In this document: positions 35,930-47,357 of the stretch, piece after piece
Layout of the letters: each line of letters opens with the position of its first letter
Position numbering within the stretch: the first letter of the stretch is position 1
Source: Oscheius sp. JU75
Lineage: Eukaryota > Nematoda > Chromadorea > Rhabditida > Rhabditidae
Length of the DNA: 64,000 nucleotides
Direction of reading: 5' to 3'
NCBI GenBank assembly: GCA_037178855.1
Contig: JASJZC010000005.1
Location: 4,216,001 to 4,280,000, forward strand
Position numbers and translations under genes: made by a program
The notes under the pieces: generated by a model
The model's database searches: none
What the model saw: only the letters and a program-made list of their open reading frames with translations
Told to the model about the DNA's origin: nothing

Positions 35930-36661
35930 ATGGCAGATCAGATGTTTGGTTTGATCGTAGCTGGCCGACCTCCAGAATCTTTCAAACAAGTCGGAGAAGC
36001 TGAATTCTTGTGCGAACTGCAGTCTATAGATACAGTCAATCATCTCGTCGTCTTCATGACAGGCACACAACTTATCCCAGATGGTTATGCAGCGTCTGGT
36101 CAGTCTTACACACAGTATTTTCATCAAAAATTTTCAGTTTACATCTGTTGGCAAACAGGTGAAGACGTGAGCAGTTGGAACTATTTAGGCGCTATTGGAA
36201 ACGTCAAACCCAGCTCGATTTTTAAAATATCACAGGTACTAAAAGTGTCCTTCCTATTTATTTCTTCTAGTTTGGAAAAGGCGAAGGAAAGTCGGCGAAT
36301 CTTTTTGGGAACATAGCATACAAAGGCGCTGAAGGAGCTGCTCAAGTTGGAATAAAAGTGGAACCCATTCATATTGTCGAATCACTCCAAGCTGAAACGT
36401 CTACAAAAGCCACAAATCAAGTTCGTTTTCCAGTTTTGTTAAAAAATGAGATCTATTCAGAGCACACTAGCCGAATTTGGAGAAAAGATGGTGCAGAATC
36501 TCGTGAACCATGCCGAGTCGTATGCTGTAAGATTACCGAAACCTGATGGGACAGGTTATTCTGACTTCATTCCGATAGGCGCACTGCAACAATGGGTTAC
36601 AACTTTCACCCGACGTTTCCAACAAAATCCCTATTTTTGGAAAAGTCTCAATAACACCTAA
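35930..36661 (+). CDS. Hikeshi (OPI10-like Hsp70 nuclear import carrier)
   Basis: Carrier that brings Hsp70 into the nucleus under heat stress, also known as OPI10/C11orf73. The sequence fits throughout: MADQMFGLIVAGRPPESF, SIDTVNHLVVFMTGTQLIPDG, VYICWQTGEDVSSWNYLG, PSSIFKISQFGKGEG, QVGIKVEPIHIVESL and the C-terminal YFWKSL region with TTFTRRFQQNPYFWKSL. Introns are about 40 nt; the first codon follows GATTTTAG. Length agrees with the roughly 200-residue family. CPSF1 begins 123 bases after the stop, so the two may be an operon. Confidence 0.9.
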
Positions 36662-36784
36662 ATATTTTGTGTCTGTATGTAAATAAACTTATAAGCTTGA
36701 TCAGTTCAGCTATTTTGCATTTGTCGTCCCTCTATCGACTACTTTTGTAACACTTCGAACATATTCTATCCTTTCTCACAGAAC

Positions 36785-39700
36785 ATGTATTCTTTACTAC
36801 ATGAAACTGACGATTCGACTGCAGTCAATTTCAGTTTGTACGGTAAATTTATCCCCAATTCCAGCAATGGTCAGTCTCTCAATCTAATGTACCGTTTATA
36901 TCTTTTAGGCAATCAGCTGGTGACAATTGGAGGAAAGTTTCTGCGGATATTCAGAGCAAACCCTTATGCTATGGTTCCGCTGGATGAAGATTCGGACGAG
37001 TGGGAACAGCGAACAAAACTTGAATGTATCTTCAACTACCGTCTACTGGCCACTCCCGTTTCTGTAGCCCAAGCAACAATTCCACGTTTGGTGTTGTTTT
37101 TGACTACACTTTTGGAACTTTCAGTCAATCCTGGATCCGAATCGATTCTTATGGCATTTGACGATGCCAAACTGTCAATTGTTGGTCTAGACTCGAATAC
37201 GAGGAGTTTGAGAACAATTTCGATCCATTCATATGACGACGAGTTCTTGCGCGACGGCAATGTAAAGAATCTTCCCTCTCCCCTCATTCGAGTATTTATT
37301 AAATCTTGCATTTACCACATTTAGCTTTTAGGTCGACCCTCTCAGCAGATGTGCAGCCATGCTCGTCTACGGCAAACATCTGGCTGTGATTCCGTTCCTC
37401 GAAAGTCAACTCCACATCAAAAGTTTCGTGATTTCGCTGAAGCAAATCGACCCCAGGTATTAAGCCACTCTTTACTTTCCAAGCTGTTTTCAGGCTGGAG
37501 AATATTGTCGACATGGCCTTTTTGGAAGGTTACTACGAACCGACCTTGCTATTCCTCTATGAACCGCTGCAGACTACGGCCGGAAGGTCTGTCTCGTGCT
37601 ATTTCTCATTTAGTCAAGGCTTACAGAGCTTCTATTCGTTACGACACGATGGCCATAATGGGTGTCTCGCTCAATACTCTTGATAAACAGACTGCCGTCG
37701 TATGGCAAATCGGAAACTTGCCCATGGATGGATATTTGTTTGTTGAATTTTCATCAAAACTAGTGGTCCTTTTCAGACTGCGTCCTATTCCGAAGCCTAT
37801 CGGAGGCGCTGTGGTAATTGGAGTCAATGACATCATCTACATCAATCAAGCTGTTCCTCCTTGTGGCATTGCTCTCAACAGTTGTTACGACAATTTCACA
37901 AAGTTCCCATTGAAAGTAAGTCAATTTATTCATGCCTTCTTAACAACAACGCGTCTCACTTTCTTTCTCAAGACGCGTCTCACTTTCTTGACCTTGCGGT
38001 AGCCAGCTCCTGGGGGAGGAGGGGCAGGAGGAGATCCTCCACGAGGTGGACAAGGGCAATACGCCGCATCTGTTCCCGGCTCTCCCTGTTGTCCTGGTCC
38101 TCCAGGCTGTCCATCCAAACCATCTGATCCGGGGTTTCCGGCAGGGCCGGCCGGCCCTGGAGGCCCAATCGGACCTTGTCCGGCTGATTGGCCAGGCTGT
38201 CCGAGTTGTCCAGGAGAACCAGCAGGTCCCGGTCGTCCGGATGGACCAGGCTGTCCATGACCGCGTCTACCAGGTGCTCCTGCTCGTCCAGGCTGTCCAA
38301 CCAGTCCAGGGTTACCAGGAGCCCCAGGGTCTCCTGCCGGACCAGAAGGTCCAGCTGGACCGGGTCCACCACGTTGTCCATCTGCTCCAGGCTGTCCATC
38401 AGGTCCCGAAGGTCCAGCTGGACCATTGGGACCAGGTGGTCCCCGTGGGCCTGCTGGACAAGTGATGCACTCCCGTTGAGGTTTGTCCTGAGTGATGGCT
38501 TCTCCCTCCGGTCCTGGGGATCCAGGCTGACCTGGCTGACCATCATCGCCGCGATCTCCGGGTATGCCAGGGGGGCCTGGTGGACCAACAGGACAGTTGG
38601 ATGGCTGTGGTCCGCAGTTACATTGACCGGCTTGACGACGTCTATGAGCATGAACACTACGAGGTGATCTTAGGAGTTCCTGGGGGTCAGGCAGCATTCC
38701 CTTCCATGCGGCGTTGGACATATCCTGCAAACGGATTGTTTGTGACGAAACACAATAACGAACCTTAAAGTCATCAAATTCTCTCAAAGCATCCTTGTAG
38801 AAGTTGTTGATGTCGTTGTAGATGTAACAGACTCCAAAAAGAGCGCCGATGATGAAGACAGTGGAGGCCCCTGCCAATGCCGTGACCGCTGTTCGCGACA
38901 TTGCTGATGTTCTTAGACTGTTTGAAAATGCTTATAAGCGTGGGTCATTGGCCGCATTACAATCTAAACAAAGCAAATTATCACGCGTGTTGCTATTAAA
39001 AAGTACAAAGAGTAGTGTGACCAATAAAACGGAATCATTTGTTTTTTTAGGACTCCAAGTCTTTGACCTTGACATTGGAAAATGCCTGTGCGCAATATCT
39101 TTTTCATCACAGCGATGCGGGAAGAATTGTTCTGGGTACTTCTCTTGGAAAGCTGCTTCTGCTGTCACTCGTTGCAGATTCTTCTAACACAGTCAAGTCT
39201 CTGACGCTCAAGGAACTAACTGGTAAATTTATCAATGACTTGCATCTTGTTTATTCAGAAGTTTCCACTCCATACTGCCTCAGCCAATGCGCGCCTGGTC
39301 ATCTCTTCGTAGGCTCTCGACTGGGAGACTCGCAATTACTCCAGTATACCATTTCTAACACAGGTATCCTTTTAGAATGTTATTTTCATAACAAAATTTT
39401 AGACACGAATGGACAATTAGCCGAAAAGAGGAAGAAGTTGGACGAGAACAGGCTTGACGAGGAAGATTTGGAGCTGTATGGAGATGCCGAAGAAGCCGAA
39501 ATCGATCAGACTGTAGAAGAAGGATCCGAGGAGGTCTGGATATTCAATGAACTGGACCGTCTGCTCAATATTGCTCCAGTCAAGAGTCTCACAGCTGGAA
39601 CAGTCTCCGATCTGAGTTTCCATTTACAGGACAAGTATCGGATAGACCCGGTCTTCCAATTTGTACTTGTTTTTTTTTTTACTAAAAAAACGTATTTGAA

Positions 39701-42700
39701 TCTAGGTTGGCGCCTGTGGACATGGAAAAGACGGATCATTGGCTGTACTGGAGAGAACAATTCGCCCCGATATCATCACCAGTTCCAGTATTGAAGCTGC
39801 TCGTCAATTGTGGACTGTTGGACAGCACGAAAATGGAAATCACAGGTAGCTCGTCCATTATAAAATATTAATAGTATCTCAGATATCTAATTGTCTCTCG
39901 GCTTCGTTCAACGTTGCTGCTTGAACTTGGAGATGAAATGATAGAGCCACTGAACCCACCATTCATCACTTCGGAGCCAACAATTGCTGCAGGAGAGCTG
40001 GCCGACGGCGCTATCGTCGTACAGGTACTAATTCTGTTCACGGTTTAACAGGTACTAAAATCTTCAGGTCACATCAATGTGTTTATGCATTGTGGCAGAA
40101 GATCAGAGGCTGCAAGACGTTTCTTTGAATACCAACTTCCCTGTAGTAGCCGCTTCAATCGTCGATCCGTACATAGCCTTGCTCACTCAAAATGGACGTC
40201 TCATTCTTTTCAAGGTCACAGTCTCCCCACAAGTCCAACTGGAGGTTGTTTGAGCGCTTTACATTTTATAAAATATAGTTTTCAGGAGATTGATATGGGT
40301 ATTTTGAAGGGAGACCACGCTGGAGGAATAACAAGCATCAATGTGTACAAAGATCTCAGTGGCGTCATGTCTCTTTCCACCAAAAAAGATCATTTGGTTG
40401 ATCATATCAAACGACATAATGTACGTTCACTTGAGTTCTGATACAAAAAAAATAGGTTGACGCTCGCGACGAAGACGCCGATCTGTACGGTACGAGTGTG
40501 GATGACGAAGACATGCTACTCTATGGATCATCGCAGGGTAAGAAACCGACTGCACACGGTATTCAATTTTCTCCAAGAGATGAAAACCTTTTTTTAAGCT
40601 CCTCAAGTGAGTCGAAAGAGAAAGAGAGGAGCAGTGGCTACCGCGGCAACAGGAGGAGAAGAGTCTGATGCTGTCAATCCGAATGAAAGTTGGTTTCCCA
40701 TTGTTCTTTTCACAAAACCATTCAGTGGAACCTGCTTATTTTCTTCTGATTGCTCGCGAGACGGGAAAACTAGTGGTTTATTCACTCCCTGATTTGAAAG
40801 TTGCTTATCAGGTAGCTAAACAACATTTTCCGAGAAACATGCGTGATTGGCAGATTCGACGTTTTTCGGCCATGAATGACATCTACTTCGATACGACGGA
40901 AGAGGAAGAGGAAAAGGATAAACGGGATGCCGAAAAGGAACGAAGGACGAAGGAACTCTGGGAGCCACAAGAGTTGAATGAGGCATTCCGTCTTGAAGAA
41001 CGAATTGCCGAGATTCATGTTGTCGGACTGGGAATTGGCCAGGGAAGACCTACGCTTTTTGCTGTAATCGACGACTTGCTCATTGCCTACGAAATCTTTT
41101 CCCATTCAAACAATCAGCCAGGCACTTCGCTTCTTTTGCTCAAATAAAATAACATTGCAGACCATTTGGGAATCGCTCTCAAACGACTTCCTCTCACTGT
41201 TTGTCTACGATCGAGCAATTATATGGGTGCAGACGGACGAAGGAACGAGGTCCAATACGGCCGAGATGTGGAGCTGCAACGAACGGTCATTCATCAGTTT
41301 GAACGAATCGGCAAAGTGGTCAGTTTTTCTGGTAGCCTGTTATAATTGGGATAATTTAGCAAAACGGAGTTTTCATCACCGGCTCATATCCGTGCATGAT
41401 TCTCTACGGATCCTGGGGTGGACTTCAGTGTCATCCGATGACCATCGATGGTCCAGTTCGCTCATTCACTCCGATAAACAATGAAATGCTGCAAAATGGC
41501 TTCCTCTATTTGACGGAGAATACTAAGGAGCTGCGTATTTCCAAACTAACGGTATCTATCTGTTTCCTCACTTTACTAGCGTTCTTCAGAAAGGAATAAA
41601 CTACGATATGCCGCTTCCGTGCTGGAAAGTTCCCGTCAAAGAGACAATTCATTTCGTTCGATACATGATGGAATGCAACATTTATGCCGTGGTCACGTCC
41701 GTTCAGAAGCAAACAAACAAAATCTGGGTTGTGGTCAACGATGACAAACAAGAGGAAACTCATTCCAAGCCTGAGGACTTTGTTCTTCCAGCAGTGCACC
41801 AATTCTCGCTCAATGTAATTCGGTTTCAATACAATAACTCCAGTAAATGCAGCTATATTCGCCACAAGACTGGTCGAAAGTTCCCGGAACTGGATTGGAA
41901 CTTCAAGAATTGGAGCATGTAACTGCCTGTGAAGAAGTTGCTCTTCGTTCCGAAGCAACAATGAGTGGTCTCCAAACCTACTTGGCTCTTGGAACCATCA
42001 ATAACTACGGTGAAGAAGTATTCTAAACTTTCAAAAGATCTGATATATACATTTTAGCACTTGGTACGTGGTCGAATCATTCTGGCGGAGATCATCAGCG
42101 TCGTGCCGGATCCCAGTCAGCCAACTTCAAAACACAAAATCAAAGTGTTGTATGAGACGGAACAGAAGTCGCCGGTCACTGCAATTTGCGCCCTGAACGG
42201 CTTCCTGCTGACTGGAATGGGACAGAAGGTCTGCCTTTTTGTGCGAAACTTATCAAATAATGTACTTTCAGGTTTTCATCTGGGGTTTCAAGGACAACGA
42301 ACTGCAAGGAGTGTCTTTCTTGGATATGCACTACTACGTTCATTCGTTGATTTCATTCCGTGACATGGCCTTGGCGTGTGATATGCAAACATCGTTGTCT
42401 CTCGTTCGATTCCAGGTCCTTTTTGTTTTGTTATAACAAAACTCTTTTTCAGGAACAATTCAAAGCACTGTCTGTAGCTTCGCGCGATGACCGACCAATG
42501 CTTGTGTCCCCGATGCAGGCTCAATATATTGTCGACAATAGTCATGTAGCCTTTGTGATGTCGGACGAAGAAGGGAATGTCCTGATGTTCAACTACAGTC
42601 CCGAGGTGAAAGAGTCGAATGGAGGAGAGAAATTGATTCTACGAGGAGGAATTAATGTCGGATCGAACATCAACGCTTTCCTTCGGATCAAGGGACACAC

Positions 42701-43161
42701 TTCTCTTTCGGATTCGTCTTCTCTCGATTTGAAATCCTTGGCCCAACAACAAACAACATTCTGGGCATCGTTGGACGGCTCATTCGGATTCGTACGTCCT
42801 ATCAGCGAGAAAGCTTTCAGGTTTGCCTAAATTGATGCTTTTTAATAAATAATTTTAGACGACTTTCCTTCCTTCATCAAGTAATGACGTCCGGTGTGCG
42901 ACATATTGGTGGGCTCAATCCAAAAGGTGCCAGAGCTGTTCGTCCTCAAACCCCCGTGATCAATTCGGCCAATCACAAAAACATGGTCGATGGAGACGTT
43001 GTCTTCAATTTTATGCACCTCTCAACAGCTGAGAAGCAGGACATGGCTAGACGTCTTGGCGCTAGCAGGTAAACTAAGCACTCGCGTGTGGCACATTTCC
43101 ATTCAGATATCACATAATCGACGACCTGGTCCAGATTCAACGCCTCGCTACTTTCTATTGA
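36785..43161 (+). CDS. cpsf-1: CPSF1 (CPSF160), cleavage and polyadenylation factor
   Basis: Largest subunit of the complex that recognises AAUAAA and directs mRNA 3' cleavage. Exons follow the family from [20 protein letters not shown] through [58 protein letters not shown], an acidic region with [26 protein letters not shown]-type sequence ([16 protein letters not shown]), [60 protein letters not shown] and [14 protein letters not shown] to the end [13 protein letters not shown] at 43161. Most introns are 35-50 nt, but one (37917 to about 39049, 1.13 kb) carries a whole collagen gene on the other strand. It pairs as a superfamily member with DDB1 at 12.9-17.2 kb. Confidence 0.94.
37930..38901 (-). 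CDS. cuticle collagen nested in a CPSF1 intron
   Basis: Nematode cuticle collagen lying wholly within an intron of CPSF1 on the opposite strand. The N-terminal collagen domain has one membrane helix ([20 protein letters not shown]) followed by [17 protein letters not shown] and [21 protein letters not shown] contains an Arg-rich furin-type cleavage site (homology box A); [19 protein letters not shown] opens the Gly-X-Y domain, which has a short break at [12 protein letters not shown] and one at [16 protein letters not shown] closes it before a very basic tail ([14 protein letters not shown]). A 39-nt sequence, GTTCGTTATT...TTTGCAG at about 38.73 kb, is a consensus intron although it contains no stop and keeps frame; removing it joins DDFK to DMSNAAW. 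The organism's identity as a nematode rests mainly on this gene. Confidence 0.93.
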   Translation of the reverse strand: MSRTAVTALAGASTVFIIGALFGVCYIYNDINNFYKDALREFDDFKVRYCVSSQTIRLQDMSNAAWKGMLPDPQELLRSPRSVHAHRRRQAGQCNCGPQPSNCPVGPPGPPGIPGDRGDDGQPGQPGSPGPEGEAITQDKPQRECITCPAGPRGPPGPNGPAGPSGPDGQPGADGQRGGPGPAGPSGPAGDPGAPGNPGLVGQPGRAGAPGRRGHGQPGPSGRPGPAGSPGQLGQPGQSAGQGPIGPPGPAGPAGNPGSDGLDGQPGGPGQQGEPGTDAAYCPCPPRGGSPPAPPPPGAGYRKVKKVRRVLRKKVRRVVVKKA

Positions 43162-43280
43162 TCTCGTTCGTTGTTATTGTTTCACTTGTTTTATCAGTTT
43201 ACGGGCGTATAAACGACATCTCATCTACGCTATTTATTCAATAAAAAAAGACTTCAAAACTTAACAATAAACCGGTTAAC

Positions 43281-44444
43281 CTAAGCATTCTGGCCCAGCT
43301 CGTATCGGACGAAATCGAGGACTTCAGCTTTGTGATTTTGCAAATAGTCGAAGACGGTCTGCGAGGGATTCAACATGAAACTTTGGCGGAGCAGAGATGT
43401 TTCGTCTTCGTCGATTCGAGTTGTTTTTCCTTGATAGAATTCGTTGAGCTCGTCTTGCCCACTTTCCATCTTTTCTTCTTCCTTTATCTGAACTCTATTT
43501 CTTATATTTTACCCGCAAACGAACCTTCTGTGATTCTACAGGAGGTTCTCCAAGAGATTCTGAGCGCATTCCGATAATATGCTGACAAATTTGTCCGGCC
43601 AGTTTGTCGGTTGGGAAAAGACCTTGTTCGTTGGAGCGTTTGATGGCTATCATGGAAACGAACTTTCCCATTGGAACTACGCCTTCATTCTCTGCAAAGC
43701 AATAGGTTTCACAAAGGAGCAGTATCGTACCTTTGGGGTGAGCCGCACCAAAGAGCGAACAGCCTTCGGGGGCCACGAATCCAGCGATTTTCTTCACACT
43801 AATATTTTCGCCCAGCTTTCCTACGGCCAGTGTAATCAGTTCCTTCATCGAACGGCCTTCCGTGTCCATAAGTGTCTCAAGATCTGAACATTTAGGTTTT
43901 CAAAAAATAACAACACGTACCGAAATCAGTTTTGATGATGTTTTTTCCTTTGTTAGAATTATCAACTCGAGAGACATGATCTACAGCACAGCGTGTCAGC
44001 TTTTCGAGCTAAAATGAGAAATAAATGAATGTGAAAACAGTACATACTACTGCTTTGAAGTTCTCGCCTCTGGCAACGAAATCCGTTTCGCATTGCAGCT
44101 CAACGATGGCGGCAGTACTTCCAGTAGACGTGAAACCAACGAGTCCCTGAGATGTCGAACGCGAGCTCAGTTTGGCTGCTTTGGCCCAGCCTTCTTTCTT
44201 GGCGAGCTCCTTGAGCCAGTTTTCGGCTTCTTCCAACTTCTCTGGTCCAAATTGGACCAATGCTTTACGACAGTTCACATAGCTGTACCCTGTGCGCTTC
44301 CTCAACTTCATTAGAGCCTAAATTTTGAGCGATAACGTGAGGATATATAAAACTCACTTCCTTATCGACAGACACTGAGCTAGAAGCGGCTGCCGACAGT
44401 GACCGCGTAGCATTGCCAATAGGTCTACATAGCTGTCGAAGCAT
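43281..44444 (-). CDS. tsfm-1: mitochondrial elongation factor Ts
   Basis: Nucleotide-exchange factor that recycles mitochondrial EF-Tu in translation. The start [19 protein letters not shown] is a mitochondrial presequence. Then come [20 protein letters not shown], the family's TGxxxxxCRKAL helix domain, [16 protein letters not shown], and the core [16 protein letters not shown]. Later exons give [36 protein letters not shown] and a C-terminal [16 protein letters not shown], where EF-Ts proteins carry Q-F/L. The gene ends at 43281, 119 bases from the CPSF1 stop. It lies 258 bases downstream of the small cysteine-rich gene on the same strand. Confidence 0.92.
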
Positions 44445-44701
44445 TTTCTAAAGAAAGTACTTTTGTGGAAAATAACGAGGCAGTAAAGAAAACCATATAC
44501 GAGAAAGAACTCGAGAAACGAAATCGGTTTGCAACAGCAAAAGTGATTGACGCAAAATTGCGTACGAAATGTTTCACTGTTGATGCGAGGGTTCTTTTGA
44601 CCTCAAGGTGAAATGTCTACATAATAGGTGCACATGTATTCGCGATTGAAAAGTAGTCAAAAAAAAATTCATTGCAAGTTCATAACTTTTGGAGATCCAA
44701 G

Positions 44702-45137
44702 TCACACATATCCAACTGTTTTAAGTAGTATCGAATGTTTACTAGCTGGCTGACTAGTCGATGTCGTGGTAATTGTACTAGTAGATGAAATTGTAGTTGT
44801 TTTGTAGGGTGAATTACAGAGATTAGTCTGACAGCAACAAACGGTTATGTTGATATCAGAATAGTTGACACATCCAGCCTGAACTTTAAGTTTTCTCAAA
44901 ATAATGAAAGAGTCGGACTTCGCACACCGCCAATATCTTCTCATCAGTGCTTGGTGACTGACAAGAAGCTGTTATGTCACTCCTATCGTCATTGAATGAC
45001 TCAAAACAATGAGTCATGTTCTCATCGCAGGTCTTCTCCCGGAAGTTGCTTTCTTCAATGCCGTTGACAATACCTTGACTACCTTCGAAACACTTCAGCT
45101 GTATGGTTAGAGCTGGGAAGAAAAGAAGAAAAAGCAT
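44702..45137 (-). CDS. small secreted three-finger (Ly6-like) protein
   Basis: A signal peptide (MLFLLFFPALTIQL) leads directly into KCFEGSQGIVNG. With a 40-nt intron removed (near 44.9 kb) the mature part has cysteines in the order KTC, MTHC, ASC, AVC, AGC, then VCCCQTNLCNS. The closing C-C-x4-C-N is the signature of Ly6/uPAR or nematode ET modules, which have a three-finger fold. A Thr/Ser-rich stalk (TTTISSTSTITTTSTS) precedes a short hydrophobic end, consistent with secretion or weak membrane anchoring. No function can be assigned; such proteins in nematodes often act on the cell surface. Confidence 0.7.
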
Positions 45138-45450
45138 CTAAAAACGGTTAATGAACTGATTGGACAAGAGTGCAAAACAGTCGTGTTAAGCGGCAAAGAT
45201 AATCGAAAGAAAACAACTCGAGGCTCTTTTCCACTCCAAAAAGACCTAATCGATGAGGGTCCAAGAGTTCGACTCCACTACGGTAAGTACTGTAATTGCT
45301 GTACGGTACAGCAAGGCTGTTCGAAAAACGCTATATGGCTAGTTATCAGTTGTACAGCGGAAATGTCCGACCTCCAAGTGACCGTTTTCAGATAAGGTTT
45401 TTGGACTTGCTTCACGAAAAAATGCACATTTTATTTCACGAGACAGGAAA

Positions 45451-46634
45451 CTAGTATCGTCCAGTAACCATCTGAAATTGTACATCTGCCGTTTGATCCT
45501 TCGTTTGCATATGAGTCAAGTTCGAGTAGATCTTGAATCCATCCGAATTGGGGACCATGTGAGTTTGTTGTCCCCAAACCATTCCTGCACCTCCGATCAG
45601 TTCATCTGACGAGCTCCAAATGGAATAGACTCGATGGCCGTCCTTTGCTGTCATGTTAGTCAGAAGTTGGGACCTTTCAGCATTGCAAGAAAGACGAGAA
45701 CACTCGGCATGACTTTCTCCTCCGCATTCTGTACTCACAAAGAATCCATTCTGTAAAAGAATTCCTGCGGCTTTTCTTTCGATTTACATAAGAGTTGCAT
45801 GTTGGTAACAAGGCCCCAGCTCCAGCACACCAACAAAGTCCTGCATTGGCAGAAGAAATGCCGATAAAAACATCGACCCGATAGGCCAGGGAACGTCCGA
45901 TCTTGCAGCTTTCTGTATCTCATATCATTTGACTGTTTCTGATAGAGTTACCTCCATCCGGCCCATTCAAATGACCTCCTTGAATGGCCTTTCTCACCAA
46001 AGTTGTACCCATCGAATGAGTTACAACACTCAATTTTAAAGCTCCGGTGTAGCCCAGAACCGCCTTCAGAAACGCTCTGATTCGCCGGACTTCAGCACAA
46101 CTGTGGTATCGTTGAATAGCGTCGACTGTGACAGTCGTGCCCCAGCTGATTCCGTACAGCTCCTTCAGAGTATACTCTTCCTTCATAAAGATCTGAACGA
46201 CCTTTTTTTATCACGCTTTCTAATGGGCTACCTTTAGCGAGTTGTCCCATCCAGTGCTGAAGTTATTGGAACGGAGAGCCGAGTCACTGTTACCGTGAAT
46301 GACTGAAAAGTTACCTTGGGTAGTACTGCAGAGAACCTACAGATTATAGGGATTTTCTCGATGACATCGTCTGCCTTTGATCGTCCTCCGAAGGAACCAG
46401 CAGTTCCTTGGTCAGCTCTCACAAAGTCGAAATGGTCCAAGCTATTTCTGAAGGACATTTCTGATTGCTCCAAAGAGCCCTTGTTCACTTTTTCAAATAG
46501 AGTTGGAAGTCCTTGGTAAGTGGTCCAAAGCCGCTGACAGTTACAGCTTCTTCCTCTTCCGAACTATCCATTGGTAGTGCTGAACAGATGGTCCAGACAG
46601 CTACCGTAAGAATAAGAAAGACGGTAGGAGCCAT
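45451..46634 (-). CDS. LIPS-type secreted lipase (Lipase_2 family)
   Basis: Secreted alpha/beta-hydrolase of the nematode LIPS family. Signal peptide MAPTVFLILTVAVWTICSA; then GFGPLTKDFQLYL joined to KNSLDHFDFVRAD by a 41-nt intron, GSFGGRSKADDVIEKIP, IFIHGNSDSALRSNNF (oxyanion HGN) and ELYGISWGT. The nucleophile elbow is VVTHSMGTTLVRKAIQGG. Later exons give GLCWCAGAGALLP, STECGGESHAECSRL, the acid region IWSSSDELIG and the catalytic His in SNLTHMQTKD. The protein ends TGRY at 45451. Frame shifts in the raw reading disappear when 37-44-nt introns are removed, so the gene looks intact. It likely hydrolyses triacylglycerol or phospholipid esters. Confidence 0.88.
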
Positions 46635-47255
46635 AATTGGAGTGTGAGGAAAGGGGTGGAGTTGAGCTACTTATTTCCCTCGGGGGCGGTAGTTGCTCAG
46701 AAAGAGGCGGAGAGACTAGATTTGAGACCATCGTCCGTGCGGAATAAACGATTCGTAAAGACACATGACAGTTCTGCAAAAAGTTGAATCAATGAGAGAT
46801 TTCCATTGTCTCTCGCTATTGGCGCCCATGATCAGCTCGTATTCTTGACGTCTTTGAAGTCGAACACTTGACTAATCCAGGTCTGACCTACTCATGACCT
46901 GTCACCTAAATCCTGAGCCGATAATCCCCTTTATGAACTGGAAGTGAACCGAAGGGACAAAGAGCCTCAAATCTCTTTCTGGAATTAGAGCTTTGAACGC
47001 ATTCTGCATCCTCGGTCTTGAGTCAGATTCTCGGACAAAGAGATACTTGTTTGGGGTCGAATATATCCTGCTGCAAATTCTCTGATCATACTTCGACTGA
47101 AAATCCTATTTTAGACGAGACCTCACGTAATCGAGTAATCGAGTTAGTAAGTGCTCGCACTTTTTGTAAACGAGTTAAACTGCTCTACAGGTGGCCAATT
47201 AACATTTCGCACGCCAACTTCACAATCAATAGAACTTGCAATGAACTTCTGAAGT
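46635..47255. other. intergenic between lipase and TRMT1, no gene seen
   Basis: About 620 bases without a supported exon. It should hold the lipase promoter and the 3' region of TRMT1. Open frames (for example minus 46564-46779, overlapping the lipase start) have no coding character. Confidence 0.45.
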
Positions 47256-47284
47256 GATCTTTGGAGAGTTATACTCCAAAGATC
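47256..47284. repeat. perfect 11-bp hairpin downstream of TRMT1
   Basis: GATCTTTGGAG (47256-47266) and CTCCAAAGATC (47274-47284) are exact inverted repeats around a seven-base loop AGTTATA. On the minus strand it comes about 75 bases after the TRMT1 stop and after an AATAAA (near 47.30 kb) preceded by a run of adenines. It may be part of a 3'-end processing or termination signal, or a tiny foldback relic. Confidence 0.55.
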
Positions 47285-47357
47285 GTTTCAACCTAGGACA
47301 TTTATTTTTTTTTTAGAAAATCAACAACAAAAGAAGATATATAACAAAACAGCGATA

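Noticed and set aside
37980..38667. Long open frames overlapping the collagen (minus 37980-38657, plus 38046-38465, plus 38188-38667)
   Set aside because: They are frame shadows of the GC-rich Gly-X-Y repeat; only the collagen frame has domain order and splice sites.
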